This document shows, piece by piece, positions 41,701-50,768 of a stretch of 64,000 nt of DNA. Under the pieces are notes generated by a model. That model was not told where the DNA came from and did no database searches. It saw nothing but the letters and a program-made list of their open reading frames with translations. Source of the stretch: Pythium myriotylum (taxonomy: Eukaryota > Oomycota > Peronosporomycetes > Pythiales > Pythiaceae); assembly GCA_023091665.1 (NCBI GenBank), contig JALJCQ010000015.1, forward strand, positions 2,356,001-2,420,000, read 5' to 3'. The number at the start of each line of letters is the position of its first letter. The stretch's first letter is position 1. The position numbers and the translations under genes are program-made.

Positions 41701-43177
41701 AAACCGACTCACGAACGTGGCCTGCTTGTCTGTGGGCCTCGAAAAAGGCATCAATAGCCTCAACTTGATCGCGGGGAAGCGGCCACTGGCGCATCACACA
41801 GTACTTTGAGCCTGGCACGAGATCGATCTCGTGTTGAACACCGCGGCCAGGCGGTAATGCTTTCGGGACTTCGTCCGGAAAGATGTCTTGGAACACCAAG
41901 ACGAGTTCGTACGCCTTGCTACCTGATTCCTTGAGGGCCTCTAGAGACTGCGCTGCGTAGCGCTGCTCACGCTGGGACTTTCAGGACGCGTCGGGATTCA
42001 TTGTCGACGCTGTCATGAAGTGATCATCCTCTGCAACGATCACGCACACCTGTTCGATCTCACCACGCTTGAGATCCTTCAGAAATGTCTTCATCGAGAT
42101 CGTGCCACATTGCACGATCTCCGCTGCCACACACGGGGGGTTTGGCACTCGGATGTTCTGGAACGCCGGCGCCGCGGTTGTATTGACAGCCGCCAGGATG
42201 TCTTCCTCCCCGTCTTCCAAAGCGACGAGACACGGTTTCTCGTCGCATACACGGCCTCCATCTTCGCAAGCGATGAGACACGGTTTCTCATCGCAATCTT
42301 GGGACCCGGTCTCTAAGCCGGCGTCATCTTCACAAATCATGGTGGAACCGCCACGTTGCGCTTCCTCTTTAGCAAGAAATGCGTCGACGATGTAATCGAC
42401 CGACGCCTCGTGTGCAGCGCGCGCACGTTTCGCGCGCAGACGCTTGCGCTTCCCAGCGTGTGAGCCCGGCTTGCGTCGAGCTCGTCGTCGGCGCGGCGTC
42501 GACGGCGCCATCGATGGAGCATCCTTGACGGGAGTCGAACTGGTCGACTCGCAGCTATCAGCGCCGACAGGGCCATCGCTCTCTGTGGCGGCTGTAGTAG
42601 CTGCGGATGAATATACGGACATGTTCATCCACCAGACTTCGTCGATAACGGCGAACGCTTCATAATCGATGGTGCCGGACGCGACAGCGCCGACACTCTT
42701 CACGGACCGACTTTTCCAGTCGATCCGGGGTTCGTGGCGTTCGAACCACGGCAAACCGAAGATGCAATCGAACCTCTTGTCCATGTCGATTGCGAAAAAC
42801 ACATCTTCCTTCTCGGATCCACCGAGAACATACTTCATGTGTACCGAATGCTTCGGTACTTCTCGCGGCCTGCCGTCTGCAAGCCGAATCGTCATCTTCT
42901 CTCCTTCATCTCGAATCTTCATGCCCGAACACTCCTTCAGGCAACCAATGCGAACGAAATTCTTCGTTGCTCCGCAATCCAGCAGGGCTGTGATCGGCTC
43001 ATCCATTCCGGTCACTCTCACGCGAAGTGTGACCAACTTGTTGGAGCCACTGCTGGTGGTGGAATTGAAACACGCCTCAGACGTGCTGGGGCCAAGGTGA
43101 CGGTGCTCCACCGTTGCACGCGCCGCCTCACTCCGGCCAGTAGGGCGCCCCGCACCTACTGGTCCGACTCGTTTTTT
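38239..43177 (-). pseudogene. gypsy2 pol: protease, RT, RNase H, integrase
   Basis: Pol polyprotein in the -1 frame relative to gag. Protease: ITALLDCGATKNFVRI. Long acidic/basic linker with a repeated CDEKPCL block. RT: GGWRIVHAFNKLND, SAIDLMDGFYQ, and YFDDIFVHS as catalytic pair. RNase H: VVCDASDYAIGCAL. Integrase: a zinc region (HEHHDAPVGGHLG, CEVCQRVK), core motifs SLDFVFGFP, DRDPRFTS, GQTERVNRVLE, then KFDVGDRVLLS and FYVGRLKPY. Breaks: TGA at 41981-41983 between protease and RT, frameshifts near 39950 and 39650, and the Crypton before the chromodomain. Probably inactive. Confidence 0.9.
43137..43177 (-). promoter_or_regulatory. gypsy2 -1 ribosomal frameshift signal
   Basis: Minus-strand heptamer AAAAAAC (plus 43171-43177) sits in X XXY YYZ register of the gag frame (TCA AAA AAC), four sense codons before the gag stop. 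After 8 nt a perfect 8-bp hairpin follows: CCAGTAGG (43162-43155), a 10-nt loop, CCTACTGG (43144-43137), possibly extended by GG/CC around a bulged A. The -1 frame leads straight into the protease. Activity is inferred. Confidence 0.8.
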
Positions 43178-44178
43178 GACGAGTCGTCCGTCAGCTGGAC
43201 GGATCGGCCCCGGGCGACCGACGCTGGTGCCGGCGCGAGACAATCTTTGGCGTGGTGGCCGGCTTTCTGGCACCGAAAGCAGCTCCCCTTCTTCGAACTC
43301 TTCTTCGCGTAGCGGGTGCCACCACTACCTTCTCCACCGTGGAACTGCAAGACAGACAGATCCATTGGCTCCGGCTCAGACGGAGCCTCCGAGTAACGGT
43401 TGCGATAACCGTAACTGCGCGCCTGACGAGCGTTGTAGTCTTCCGTCAGCACAATCGAGAAGGCTTCCTCGAGGGTTTCTGGATAAGTCCGGAAAAGCTG
43501 TGTCTTCGCTGGGCCATCGCGGAGACCCGTCATGAACATCGCGACTTGTGTAGCCATGTCGATCGGCTTTCCGACGACGCACGATGCGAGATACCGCATC
43601 CGCTGGATATAAGAGTGGAGGTCGGTATTACCTTGTTTCGCGCTGAGAAACTCGGCGCGCATGCGGAATTCGCTCTGCGGCGGCTCGAAAGTCGACTGCA
43701 ACTTCGACTTGAAGTCTTCGAGCGACCGAAAACATTTCCGGTCGGCAGACCTGAGGCCATAGGCCCAAGTCTTTACCTTCCCAGCCAGTTGCGACATGGC
43801 ATAGCGGATCCTCTGTTCTTCGTCGACGATGAGCCGGGCGTCGATTGCCTCGTCCAGCTCGCAGAACCAGCGACGAAGTGGCGTCTTCTTGTCGCCACCA
43901 TATTTGGATGTGTCGATCGTGAGCGGTTCGACACGCGGCGAACTCTTCTGACGCGCGAGAGTCTGCGCCTGGGTGCGCGCGTCATCGAGTTCACGCATCA
44001 TAAACTCTTGAGCAGCGAGACGTTGGGCTTCCGCGTCACCGCTGCGTAGGAGGGCCTTCACAGCAAGAGGGCCAGCGGCCTCAGCCATGCGGCCGAGGGC
44101 CTCCCATTCAAACTGGGTGAGGTACAGGAAGTGTTCCGCACGAGTCAGCTGGCTGAGGTCGAAGCTGAGGTCGGCCAT
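43156..44178 (-). CDS. gypsy2 Gag
   Basis: 340 codons from ATG 44178 (MADLSFDLSQLTRAEHFL), 45 bp inside the LTR, to TAG 43156-43158. A helical N-terminal region is followed by a Gag domain (FCELDEAIDARLIVDEEQRI, LQSTFEPPQSEFRMRAEFLS) and one zinc knuckle, CFRCQKAGHHAKDC, near the end. An in-frame GTG at 44208 would add ten residues; ATG is preferred. Intact, unlike the pol that follows. Confidence 0.88.
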   Translation of the reverse strand: MADLSFDLSQLTRAEHFLYLTQFEWEALGRMAEAAGPLAVKALLRSGDAEAQRLAAQEFMMRELDDARTQAQTLARQKSSPRVEPLTIDTSKYGGDKKTPLRRWFCELDEAIDARLIVDEEQRIRYAMSQLAGKVKTWAYGLRSADRKCFRSLEDFKSKLQSTFEPPQSEFRMRAEFLSAKQGNTDLHSYIQRMRYLASCVVGKPIDMATQVAMFMTGLRDGPAKTQLFRTYPETLEEAFSIVLTEDYNARQARSYGYRNRYSEAPSEPEPMDLSVLQFHGGEGSGGTRYAKKSSKKGSCFRCQKAGHHAKDCLAPAPASVARGRSVQLTDDSSKNESDQ

Positions 44179-44222
44179 CTTGATGTCTTGGTCGAGTGGA
44201 CGGACCACAAAGTGCTACCAGG

Positions 44223-44536
44223 TGTAACGGGCGCAGATCCGTTACACAGCGTCGAGACCCCGGTCCCGACGCTCAGATTGGGCTCTTGACTTGACGGTAA
44301 ATTGGACTCTGCATTGAGAGGTCCAGACACCTCTGGACCTCATTAAACCTACTCTGGTGTCCCTAATAAAACCTATGTATGCGGTGTCGTCCTCTGATAG
44401 GATGAAATCTCATAGAATTTCCACCAATGGAAATGCAGCAAGAACACACGCGTCTCTGACCAATCAGAGACACGGGAGGGACAACTCTCTCTCTTATAGA
44501 ACCTACTCTCTTGTAATGGGCTGTGGGCCCATTACA
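44223..44536 (-). repeat. gypsy2 LTR (right, 5' LTR in element sense)
   Basis: Second 314-bp copy. Just inside it the minus strand reads TGGTAGCACTTTGTGG after two bases, a plausible primer-binding site starting with TGG. The tRNA is not identified. Confidence 0.95.
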
Positions 44537-44650
44537 TATTACATGTCGATTCTTCTTGATTACATCTGGAATGATAGCGTCGCTGTCACATTGAGGTGGT
44601 ATATGAGTACTTTGAAGCCAACAATCTCTTTCAATTTGACCGAAGATGAT
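44537..44650 (-). pseudogene. Polinton polymerase B, segment upstream of gypsy2
   Basis: The minus strand here reads IIPDVIKKNRHVI and continues in frame, across the TATTA target duplication, into the polymerase N-terminus at 33502. That supports a single gene split by gypsy2. No start codon is assignable. The piece stops near the palindrome at 44651. Confidence 0.6.
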
Positions 44651-44722
44651 TGGAATCGTACAGCATCAATCTTCTCCTTATCTTAAAAAAGATAAGGAGA
44701 AGATTGATGCTGTACGATTCCA
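44651..44722. repeat. 34-bp-arm perfect palindrome with AAAA loop
   Basis: Arms 44651-44684 and 44689-44722 are exact reverse complements, starting TGGAATCGTACAGCATCAAT, with AAAA between. It lies where the Polinton polymerase remnant ends. It could be a decayed Polinton terminus, a fold-back or a hairpin-resolved break. Confidence 0.9.
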
Positions 44723-44824
44723 CTTTCACTTTCCCACTTCTCTTAAAAGCGAACTGTCAAAATATCCGCCAGCTGTGCAACCCACAGTGCTACCTGATTT
44801 GATTGGTTAATAATGTAGTTGGAT

Positions 44825-45826
44825 TCAAACAGTCAGAGATGGAAGGCCACCATGTCTACGATCTCGACGAAGCGATGCGAGAATTGCTGTCATCGTAGTC
44901 TGGCTGCCATACGTCGCGTAGACTTTGTCAATGGCGACATCGCTGGTGAAGCCAGCACGAATTAGACCGGCGACTGTGTCCCAGAACACCTTTCGGCGTG
45001 AGTACGCAAACTTGTTTGCACCTCGTTTGCTCGATGTGTAGTCCTTTGCCGGCTTTAGGCCGTTCACGACAGACTCGTGCCACAGTTCGTACAGATTGCT
45101 TGGGAGTCGAGACAGTCTCGACGGCGGATGAGCTGGTTCATGGGCGCCGTCAGTAGCCAGGTGCTGAACTGGACGTGTCATTGGCTGAAGTTCAATCCGC
45201 TTCAGCACTTGATATGTGCGCTGGTGTTGGCGCTGCATCTCCATCTTGATGCGGAGAACCTCGTTCATCACGTCTGTCATTTGGCGCTTCAGACTGAAAA
45301 ACTGCGCGTGTTGCGCCCAGACCTATTTGGCTACCTATCTGGCTGATGAACTGACGCTTCCGTAATCTCTGCGCATGCGACATCATCGACACTGTCACGC
45401 AGCTCGATCAGCTGGAGTTGGTCGCCTTGTCCAGCAACGTGAAGTGGTACACGTTCGATAGGATTCAGGCTTGGATTGCCACCATGACAGACGTATGAGC
45501 TACAAACTCGCTCAGCAAGAGATGCAGGTAGTACTTCAAACTCGAAGCTGGCCTGTGGTAGAAGAGATGCCAACAGAAACGACCGCGTCTTGGCAACGCG
45601 ATCGCCTAGCACTGCTTGTGTGCTTGGCCAGACGCACTCCACGAGGAACTGGTCTGTGAAGCTCTGAATGGTACGCGCGGTAATTGAACCACTTGCATAG
45701 ATCATCGGGAATGATAGAGAGCAGCTGCGCTTGCGTGAATACCGAGTCCATGTCGTACCGCTTTCCATCCCGGTACGACATGAACTGGACGAGGCAGGAC
45801 TTGTATCGATGTGGATCCATTTTCAC
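44825..45826 (-). pseudogene. GCR1_C-like DNA-binding gene, broken (Crypton-related?)
   Basis: Minus-strand pieces. From ATG 45826: MKMDPHRYKSCLVQFMSYRD, then IIPDDLCKWFNYRAY, after which the frame changes to a segment with VCSSYVCHGGNPSLN, ending at 45331. The last piece (about 45280 to a stop at 44825) has SNLYELWHESVVNGLKPAKD, YSRRKVFWDTVAGLI and VAIDKVYATYG, matching my recollection of the GCR1_C DNA-binding domain found at the end of Crypton recombinases and related oomycete proteins. No recombinase catalytic motifs are seen here. Family assignment is from pattern memory. Confidence 0.5.
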
Positions 45827-46232
45827 GGCGCGGCGATTTGTGCAACCCGCTGTGCGCGTGTTGTATTGCGCGCGGTTGCAATCCGTGGTGCAGAATCACA
45901 CGCTCGATGCAACGAAAGTTGCAACCCGAACTGCACTTCAGAGCACAGTTCAAGCACAACCACGTATTGGTACCGTGACCACAGGCAATCAGATTGCCGG
46001 ATTTTCAGAAATACAACCTTGGTTGCAAATGGCCGGTAATGTTACTGTATATGATTCCATATGGTGTGTACAACACTATTTTTCATGATTTGACCATTTC
46101 CGTCGTCCATGTCTTTCCATGACGTAAGAAAGAAAACGAGGTTATTTCGCCCTAAACCTCGCAGCTGCGACGTGGGGGGAAAATAACGACCCCAACCAAA
46201 ACGATCCAACATCCGGCCAAGCGTCGGCGAAA
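45827..46232. other. intergenic, nothing recognised
   Basis: Separates the GCR1_C-like remnant from a divergent plus-strand gene. No motif or repeat that I can support. Confidence 0.35.
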
Positions 46233-47288
46233 ATGAAGCGATCAAGCGAGGGTCGGCGCGGCGGCAGTGCCAGCGGCGCAAGTAAAGGAAGTGGCGATGA
46301 CAACGGTAGTGGAAGTGGCGGTAGTGGTGGCGACAAGAGGAGTTGTTATTTCAGCTCCGGAGAGGAAGAGCGCGGCGCCGCTGGGGCGAAGCGAGCCAAG
46401 ACAGCTCGAGCTCGTGCGCGCAGCTTGCCACCGCCAGCCCGTCGACGCAGCCCACGCTTAGGTGCGCTTGCTGAAGCTCTAGCGGCTGCTCAGGTGAAGG
46501 TTGCTGTGCCAACCCAGCGAGACAAGAAGTCTGCTGTCAAGCCTGCTGCCGTGCGTGAGGAAAGTCAGGCGGTTGACAAGAGTCCAGCTGCTTCGGAAAT
46601 GGACGTGGATTCTACGGCTGCGGATGTGCTCATTACTGCCCCATCGTCTGCTTTGCCAACCACACCGCGGCGTAGCCCTCGTCTTGACATTTTGGCAGCG
46701 AAAGGGCCCACACCAGAGCAAATTGCTCGATGGGAAGCTGTTGATCGTCTCGCTTCTACTTCTGGAAGACGCCGCACAAGACAGGTCACGAAGACGGCTC
46801 GAGATCGCGTTGGAAAGTCTCGTCGTGGGCGTACATCGCCACACGAATCCAAGGATGTGAGTTTAGATGGTTCAGAGGATGACCTTGGGGAAAAGTCGGA
46901 CGGTGCCAAGCCCGACGAAGACGAAGAAGATGATGGGGCGGAGGAAGATGAAGGCGAAGGAGAGGAGGAGGAGGAGGACGACGACGACGTCGATTCGAGC
47001 GAGTCTCAGACGAGTCGAGCTGGTGCGCGGCGTCACCAACGAAACCACGACTCGTCGATGTCCGGTCTGCCACCAATTCAAATTGCGTCCGATCGCATTG
47101 TGGTAGAGTGGGTCAGCAAAATCACTGCACAGCGACTGCTTGTGACAGCTGACCACTCGCCAACAGACCTTCAGATTCTTGGTGCTAGTGAGCTACCACA
47201 GACGTTACACCCCACGAAAGTCGCTGTGGGGGTGAACCGTGGGCGCTCTGGTACCGAAGTCGGGGGAGGGGAAGCCAGAGGGTCGTGA
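46233..47288 (+). CDS. disordered nuclear-type protein, 3' end replaced by repeat
   Basis: 351 codons from ATG 46233 (MKRSSEGRRGGSASG). Glycine/serine-rich start, basic patches, two copies of a RRSPRL motif (near residues 71 and 149), a long acidic run (about 225-255) and then a folded-looking segment SDRIVVEWVSKITAQRLL. RRSPRL and acidic tracts are common in chromatin-associated proteins. The last 25 or so codons lie in the LTR-like repeat that begins near 47215, so the native C-terminus is probably lost. Function unknown. Confidence 0.5.
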   Translation: MKRSSEGRRGGSASGASKGSGDDNGSGSGGSGGDKRSCYFSSGEEERGAAGAKRAKTARARARSLPPPARRRSPRLGALAEALAAAQVKVAVPTQRDKKSAVKPAAVREESQAVDKSPAASEMDVDSTAADVLITAPSSALPTTPRRSPRLDILAAKGPTPEQIARWEAVDRLASTSGRRRTRQVTKTARDRVGKSRRGRTSPHESKDVSLDGSEDDLGEKSDGAKPDEDEEDDGAEEDEGEGEEEEEDDDDVDSSESQTSRAGARRHQRNHDSSMSGLPPIQIASDRIVVEWVSKITAQRLLVTADHSPTDLQILGASELPQTLHPTKVAVGVNRGRSGTEVGGGEARGS

Positions 47289-47643
47289 AGCCTCTTGGGG
47301 TCGGCCAGCTGAGCTCCGCGAGGAGACCGTCTCGCAGAGTTGGGCCGGGGGTCGTACCGGGCCGAGAAACACGCTTGCTCAACACGTAGGGGCTCGGAGT
47401 AATTGTGCGCAGCCGATGAGACGGCTGCGGCTTCCTTGGGGCGTGAGATCTGCTAGTGCTCAGCACTAGAGACCGTAACCTTGCCTTGTCGTGGCGGGGG
47501 GACAATCCCACCGGCGCACACGAGCGTCCTTGTCCTTGGTGCAGCCGACGCCGCTGGCAGTCTTGCTCCAGCGCTTCAAGCCGGCCGCTTGAGAGTCGTC
47601 GGCTTCCCCTGACAGCAATAGCCAGGTTCAGCAGGGGTCTTCT
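47215..47643 (+). repeat. LTR-like repeat, second copy of the 6230 family
   Basis: Shares CCGTGGGCGCTCTGG, GAAGTCGGGGG and GGGTCGTGAAGCC-type blocks in order with 6230-6320 and joins the left inverted arm at 47644. It interrupts the 3' end of the gene at 46233. Confidence 0.5.
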
Positions 47644-48187
47644 TTAACGTCACCTCCTGTTGGTGACGGCGAGCCTTGATGCGACGTTCCTTGCCAAGGC
47701 GACGCGGCTTGCTTGCGAGCTTGGCGGTGAAAGTGGAAGTCTATTACCTTGGTCTCATCAGCTGATCTAAGTACCCCTACGCTAAGTTCGGCTGCCCTAA
47801 GTTCGCTACCGGCTCTTCACCCATTACTACTGCTGAATACATACCCCTTTTCTGCCGATTCAGCCAGTATCCTGCCGATCATCCCCCTTGTATTCAGGTG
47901 ATGACTGCGGCTTTCGGCTACGCAATCGGCCCCCATTTTAGCCAATCGGCTATGGGATGGCACAATCGTCTCAGTATCGGTTCCGCCGGTAATACCGGCG
48001 GCTGATACCGAGTATAGTAATAGTATGGGTTAGTCTGGAGCCTCCAACGGTACTACCCTGAGTCTCTGCCTATCACCTCGGTCTAGTGCCCTAAAATTCT
48101 CGGCCGCTTTACCACAGCGCCCGTCTCCCATCGGCCTGGTCGCAGACCTTGGGTGATGGGAGAACTCCTCTCGGCCGAGTCACCACA
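47644..48187 (+). repeat. left inverted arm
   Basis: Starts TTAACGTCACCTCCTG and ends GAGTCACCACA; the reverse complement lies at 49623-50165. It contains AT-poor repeats with CAATCGG and CGATC words reminiscent of the 6841 array. Confidence 0.92.
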
Positions 48188-48715
48188 TATCGCGCACAAG
48201 TGTATGACATGCTTCTCGATCAAGGCGAGAATGTCTGCAGGACGGACGTGAACAACTTGACGTCCCAGCGCCGGGCTAAAGGGGCTCTCCAAGATGACGA
48301 TCAGGCTACGGCTCAAGTTATCAAAGAGTATGCGGCAAACAATGAAGGCGGTCTAATAACCATTGATGAGAAGGAAAATGGTGAAACCGGCGTCATATCA
48401 ATGACGGATAGACACATGCGAGAGATGAACGAGCGATTTGGCGAGCTGCTTCTTGTCGACTGCACTCACAAGACGAATAGGTACGTCACAATTATTTTCC
48501 ATATTGAGCGCATTATTGGTCCATGACGGTTGAGACTTACATGTTTACGTGTTAGACACAACTACCAAATACTCACGTTCATGGTGATGGACGAGTTTGG
48601 GCAGGTTCAGGTTGTTCAGCGGAGCCTTTTGGAACGCAACACTGACTGGCACATGGAAAGGGTTATTGACCATTATTTTCGAGCTCATGATGGTAGCAAG
48701 GCAGCTCGCGCTTGA
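48149..48715 (+). pseudogene. MULE/ZSWIM-type transposase fragment with a 75-bp intron
   Basis: Exon 1 ends ...MTDRHMREMNERFGELLLVD and CTHKTN, the first catalytic aspartate segment of MULE-type and ZSWIM RNase H-like transposases. At 48481 a GT starts a 75-bp intron (GTACGT...GTTAG, to 48555). Splicing restores the frame into HNYQILTFMVMDEFGQVQ and ERNTDWHMERVIDHYFRAH. Unspliced, the frame meets a TGA. The coding region breaks off at 48715, without the remaining catalytic residues, zinc finger or SWIM domain. Exon 1 may begin at ATG 48149, inside the left arm. The element is non-autonomous. Confidence 0.65.
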
Positions 48716-49484
48716 GCCAAGATCGCCTGTAGGAATGCGATGGTCACGACATCGGCCGTCATCCGCCGACGGATTGCCCCTACCGTGCCGAAGTCACGGT
48801 AATTGGCAATCTCCTGATTCACCTCGCGAAGCGAGCCCAGACTGCCGAGGCGCCTGTAGGCCTTGTACTTCTGCTCGAGATCTGCTTGCTCAGCCGTCGC
48901 AGCTGCGGCCACCTTCTCGGCCGTGTCGAGCCGGTTGCGTAGTGAATCGCGCTCCTGGGTTATAGTCTTCAGCGCCAAGGCGTCGCGCTCGCGCTCATCA
49001 CGATAGAGCTCGAGCCGACGGCGAAGGTCAGCCACATCGTCAGGGGCGGGTGCCGAGGAGGGAGCATTCGCAGGTGGAGGACTAGCAAGTTGTCGGCTGG
49101 CCTCAGCCTGGGCACCGGAGTCAGCCAGGGAACGGAGGCGGGCAGCGCGACGGACGGCAGCGATGTGTAGACGCACCTTTGACCGTTCGAGTTCTTCGAG
49201 GCGCTGAGCTTTGGCCCGCAGACCGACGAGCTCGATGTCCGCACTCTTCACTCGCGACTTCAGCGAGGCGAGCTCGGCAGCAACGTGTTGCTCACAGATT
49301 CGAGGAAGCTTGAGCAGGCGTCGGAGGACTGAAGAGCGGCCGAGGCGCGCTCCAACAGCGCAGTCAGCCCACGCAATTGCTCAACGGACAGCGGGACTGT
49401 CAAGTCAGAAATCGCCTCGAACAGATCACCCGCGACGTCTGCCAGCTTAGAGCGCGCGAGTTTAACCAAGCGCGCCTCACTCAT
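48685..49484 (-). pseudogene. coiled-coil frame inside the Mutator-like element
   Basis: Starts at ATG 49484 (MSEARLVKLARSKLADVAGD), shifts frame near 49290, then continues as a long coiled coil (ELVGLRAKAQRLEELERSKV, LRRRLELYRDERERDALALK) to a stop at 48685. It overlaps the broken end of the transposase fragment by some 30 bases. It resembles in style the antisense coiled-coil frames of the gypsy elements and may be a captured fragment of such a gene. Family unknown. Confidence 0.45.
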
Positions 49485-49622
49485 CTGTAAGAACAGTCTG
49501 AGCAAGCGAACTCCACGATGGCCGGTGAAGAAGCGATGCGTACCGTCAAGGGGGGGCGGAGGAGAAGACGAAGTGAAGGGGCTGAAAGCTGTGGGCTACT
49601 CCAACGGCGTGATCGACTGATG

Positions 49623-50165
49623 TGTGGTGACTCGGCCAAGAGGAGTTCTCCCTTCACCCAAGGTCTGCGACCAGGCCGATGGGAGACGGGCGCTGTGGTA
49701 AAGCGGCGAGAATTTTAGGGCACTAGACCGAGGTGATAGGCAGAGACTCAGGGTAGTACCGTTGGAGGCTCCAGACTAACCCATACTATTACTATACTCG
49801 GTATCAGCCGCCGGTATTACCGGCGGAACCGATACTGAGACGATTGTGCCATCCCATAGCCGATTGGCTAAAATGGGGGCCGATTGCGTAGCCGAAAGCC
49901 GCAGTCATCACCTGAATACAAGGGGGATGATCGGCAGGATACTGGCTGAATCGGCAGAAAAGGGGTATGTATTCAGCAGTAGTAATGGGTGAAGAGCCGG
50001 TAGCGAACTTAGGGCAGCCGAACTTAGCGTAGGGGTACTTAGATCAGCTGATGAGACCAAGGTAATAGACTTCCACTTTCACCGCCAAGCTCGCAAGCAA
50101 GCCGCGTCGCCTTGGCAAGGAACGTCGCATCAAGGCTCGCCGTCACCAACAGGAGGTGACGTTAA
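49623..50165 (-). repeat. right inverted arm
   Basis: Reverse complement of 47644-48187, ending in GAGGTGACGTTAA. The final TTAA (50162-50165) served as target for the fold-back element that follows. Confidence 0.92.
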
Positions 50166-50764
50166 CCCTTTCGCAGTCAACCGTGTAAATTTTACACGTT
50201 CCGAGGGTTTCTCATAAGCCGGTGTGATTGGACCCCTCAGAACGTGTAAATTTTACACGTTTTACAAAACCCGTCATTGAAGTTTTGCAAAAACCTCAAC
50301 AAAACCTCAAAACCTCTTAAGGTTAAATAACAATAACCTCGAAACTTATTTGCAATTTTGCGAGGTTTTATTACAAAGGCGGTAGGTTTGCGGGAAACTT
50401 CACCTGTCGCAATTCCAGAACGTGAATTTCGCAATCACCTCCGTGCAAACAGAGATTGTATGGATACTTTAATCAAATCAAAATTTCCAGATCGTGTAAA
50501 TTTTACACGTTCTGGAACTGCGACAGGTGGAGTTTCCCGCAAACCTACCGCCTTTGTAATAAAACCTTGCAAAATTGCAAATAAGTTTCGAGGTTATTGT
50601 TATTTAACCTTGAAAGGTTTTGATGTTTTGTTGACGTTTTTGCGAAACTTCAATGACGGGTTTTGTAAAACGTGTAAAATTTACACGTTCTGAGGGGTCC
50701 AATCACACCGGCTAGTGAGAATGCCTCGGAACGTGTAAAATTTACACGTTTGATTGCGAAAGGG
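50166..50764. mobile_element. 599-bp fold-back element at TTAA (piggyBac-like)
   Basis: Ends CCCTTTCGCA...TGCGAAAGGG, flanked by TTAA at 50162-50165 and 50765-50768, the target and end style of piggyBac elements. The two halves are inverted copies of about 255-260 bp around a short centre (about 50430-50505). The 17-base palindrome CGTGTAAATTTTACACG or its one-base shift occurs five times (50182, 50243, 50493, 50671, 50732). Open frames in it are mirror images of each other and look like by-products of the inverted repeat. No transposase. Confidence 0.8.
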
Positions 50765-50768
50765 TTAA

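Larger units (their letters stand above)
33503..44536 (-). mobile_element. complete Ty3/gypsy element gypsy2, inserted in the Polinton remnant
   Basis: 11,034 bp bounded by 314-bp LTRs with TG...CA ends and a 5-bp target duplication TATTA (33498-33502 and 44537-44541). Minus-strand order: gag, protease, RT, RNase H, integrase, then a chromodomain separated from the integrase by a Crypton. Plus-strand antisense frames and an 818-bp miniature element lie toward the left LTR. The LTRs differ at a single position that I could see, so the insertion looks very recent. Confidence 0.93.
47644..50165. mobile_element. Mutator-like element with 544-bp inverted arms
   Basis: Arms 47644-48187 and 49623-50165 are inverted copies differing at only a few positions plus a one-base indel (GGCCGC versus GCCGC). 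They enclose a transposase remnant on the plus strand and a coiled-coil frame on the minus strand. The very long, highly similar arms and the transposase type fit Mutator-like elements. No target duplication is recognised, and a TTAA-target element sits at the right arm end. Confidence 0.7.

Noticed and set aside
46786..47156. Minus-strand frames rich in leucine and phenylalanine
   Set aside because: Shadows of the acidic GAG/GAC-rich run of the gene at 46233.
50237..50693. Two protein-coding frames with the same C-terminus in the fold-back element
   Set aside because: They are mirror images produced by the inverted repeat and have no independent support.
50182..50748. CRISPR-like array from the repeated 17-mer
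   Set aside because: Spacing is irregular (61, 250, 178 and 61 bases) and mirrors the inverted halves of a transposable element in a eukaryotic genome.
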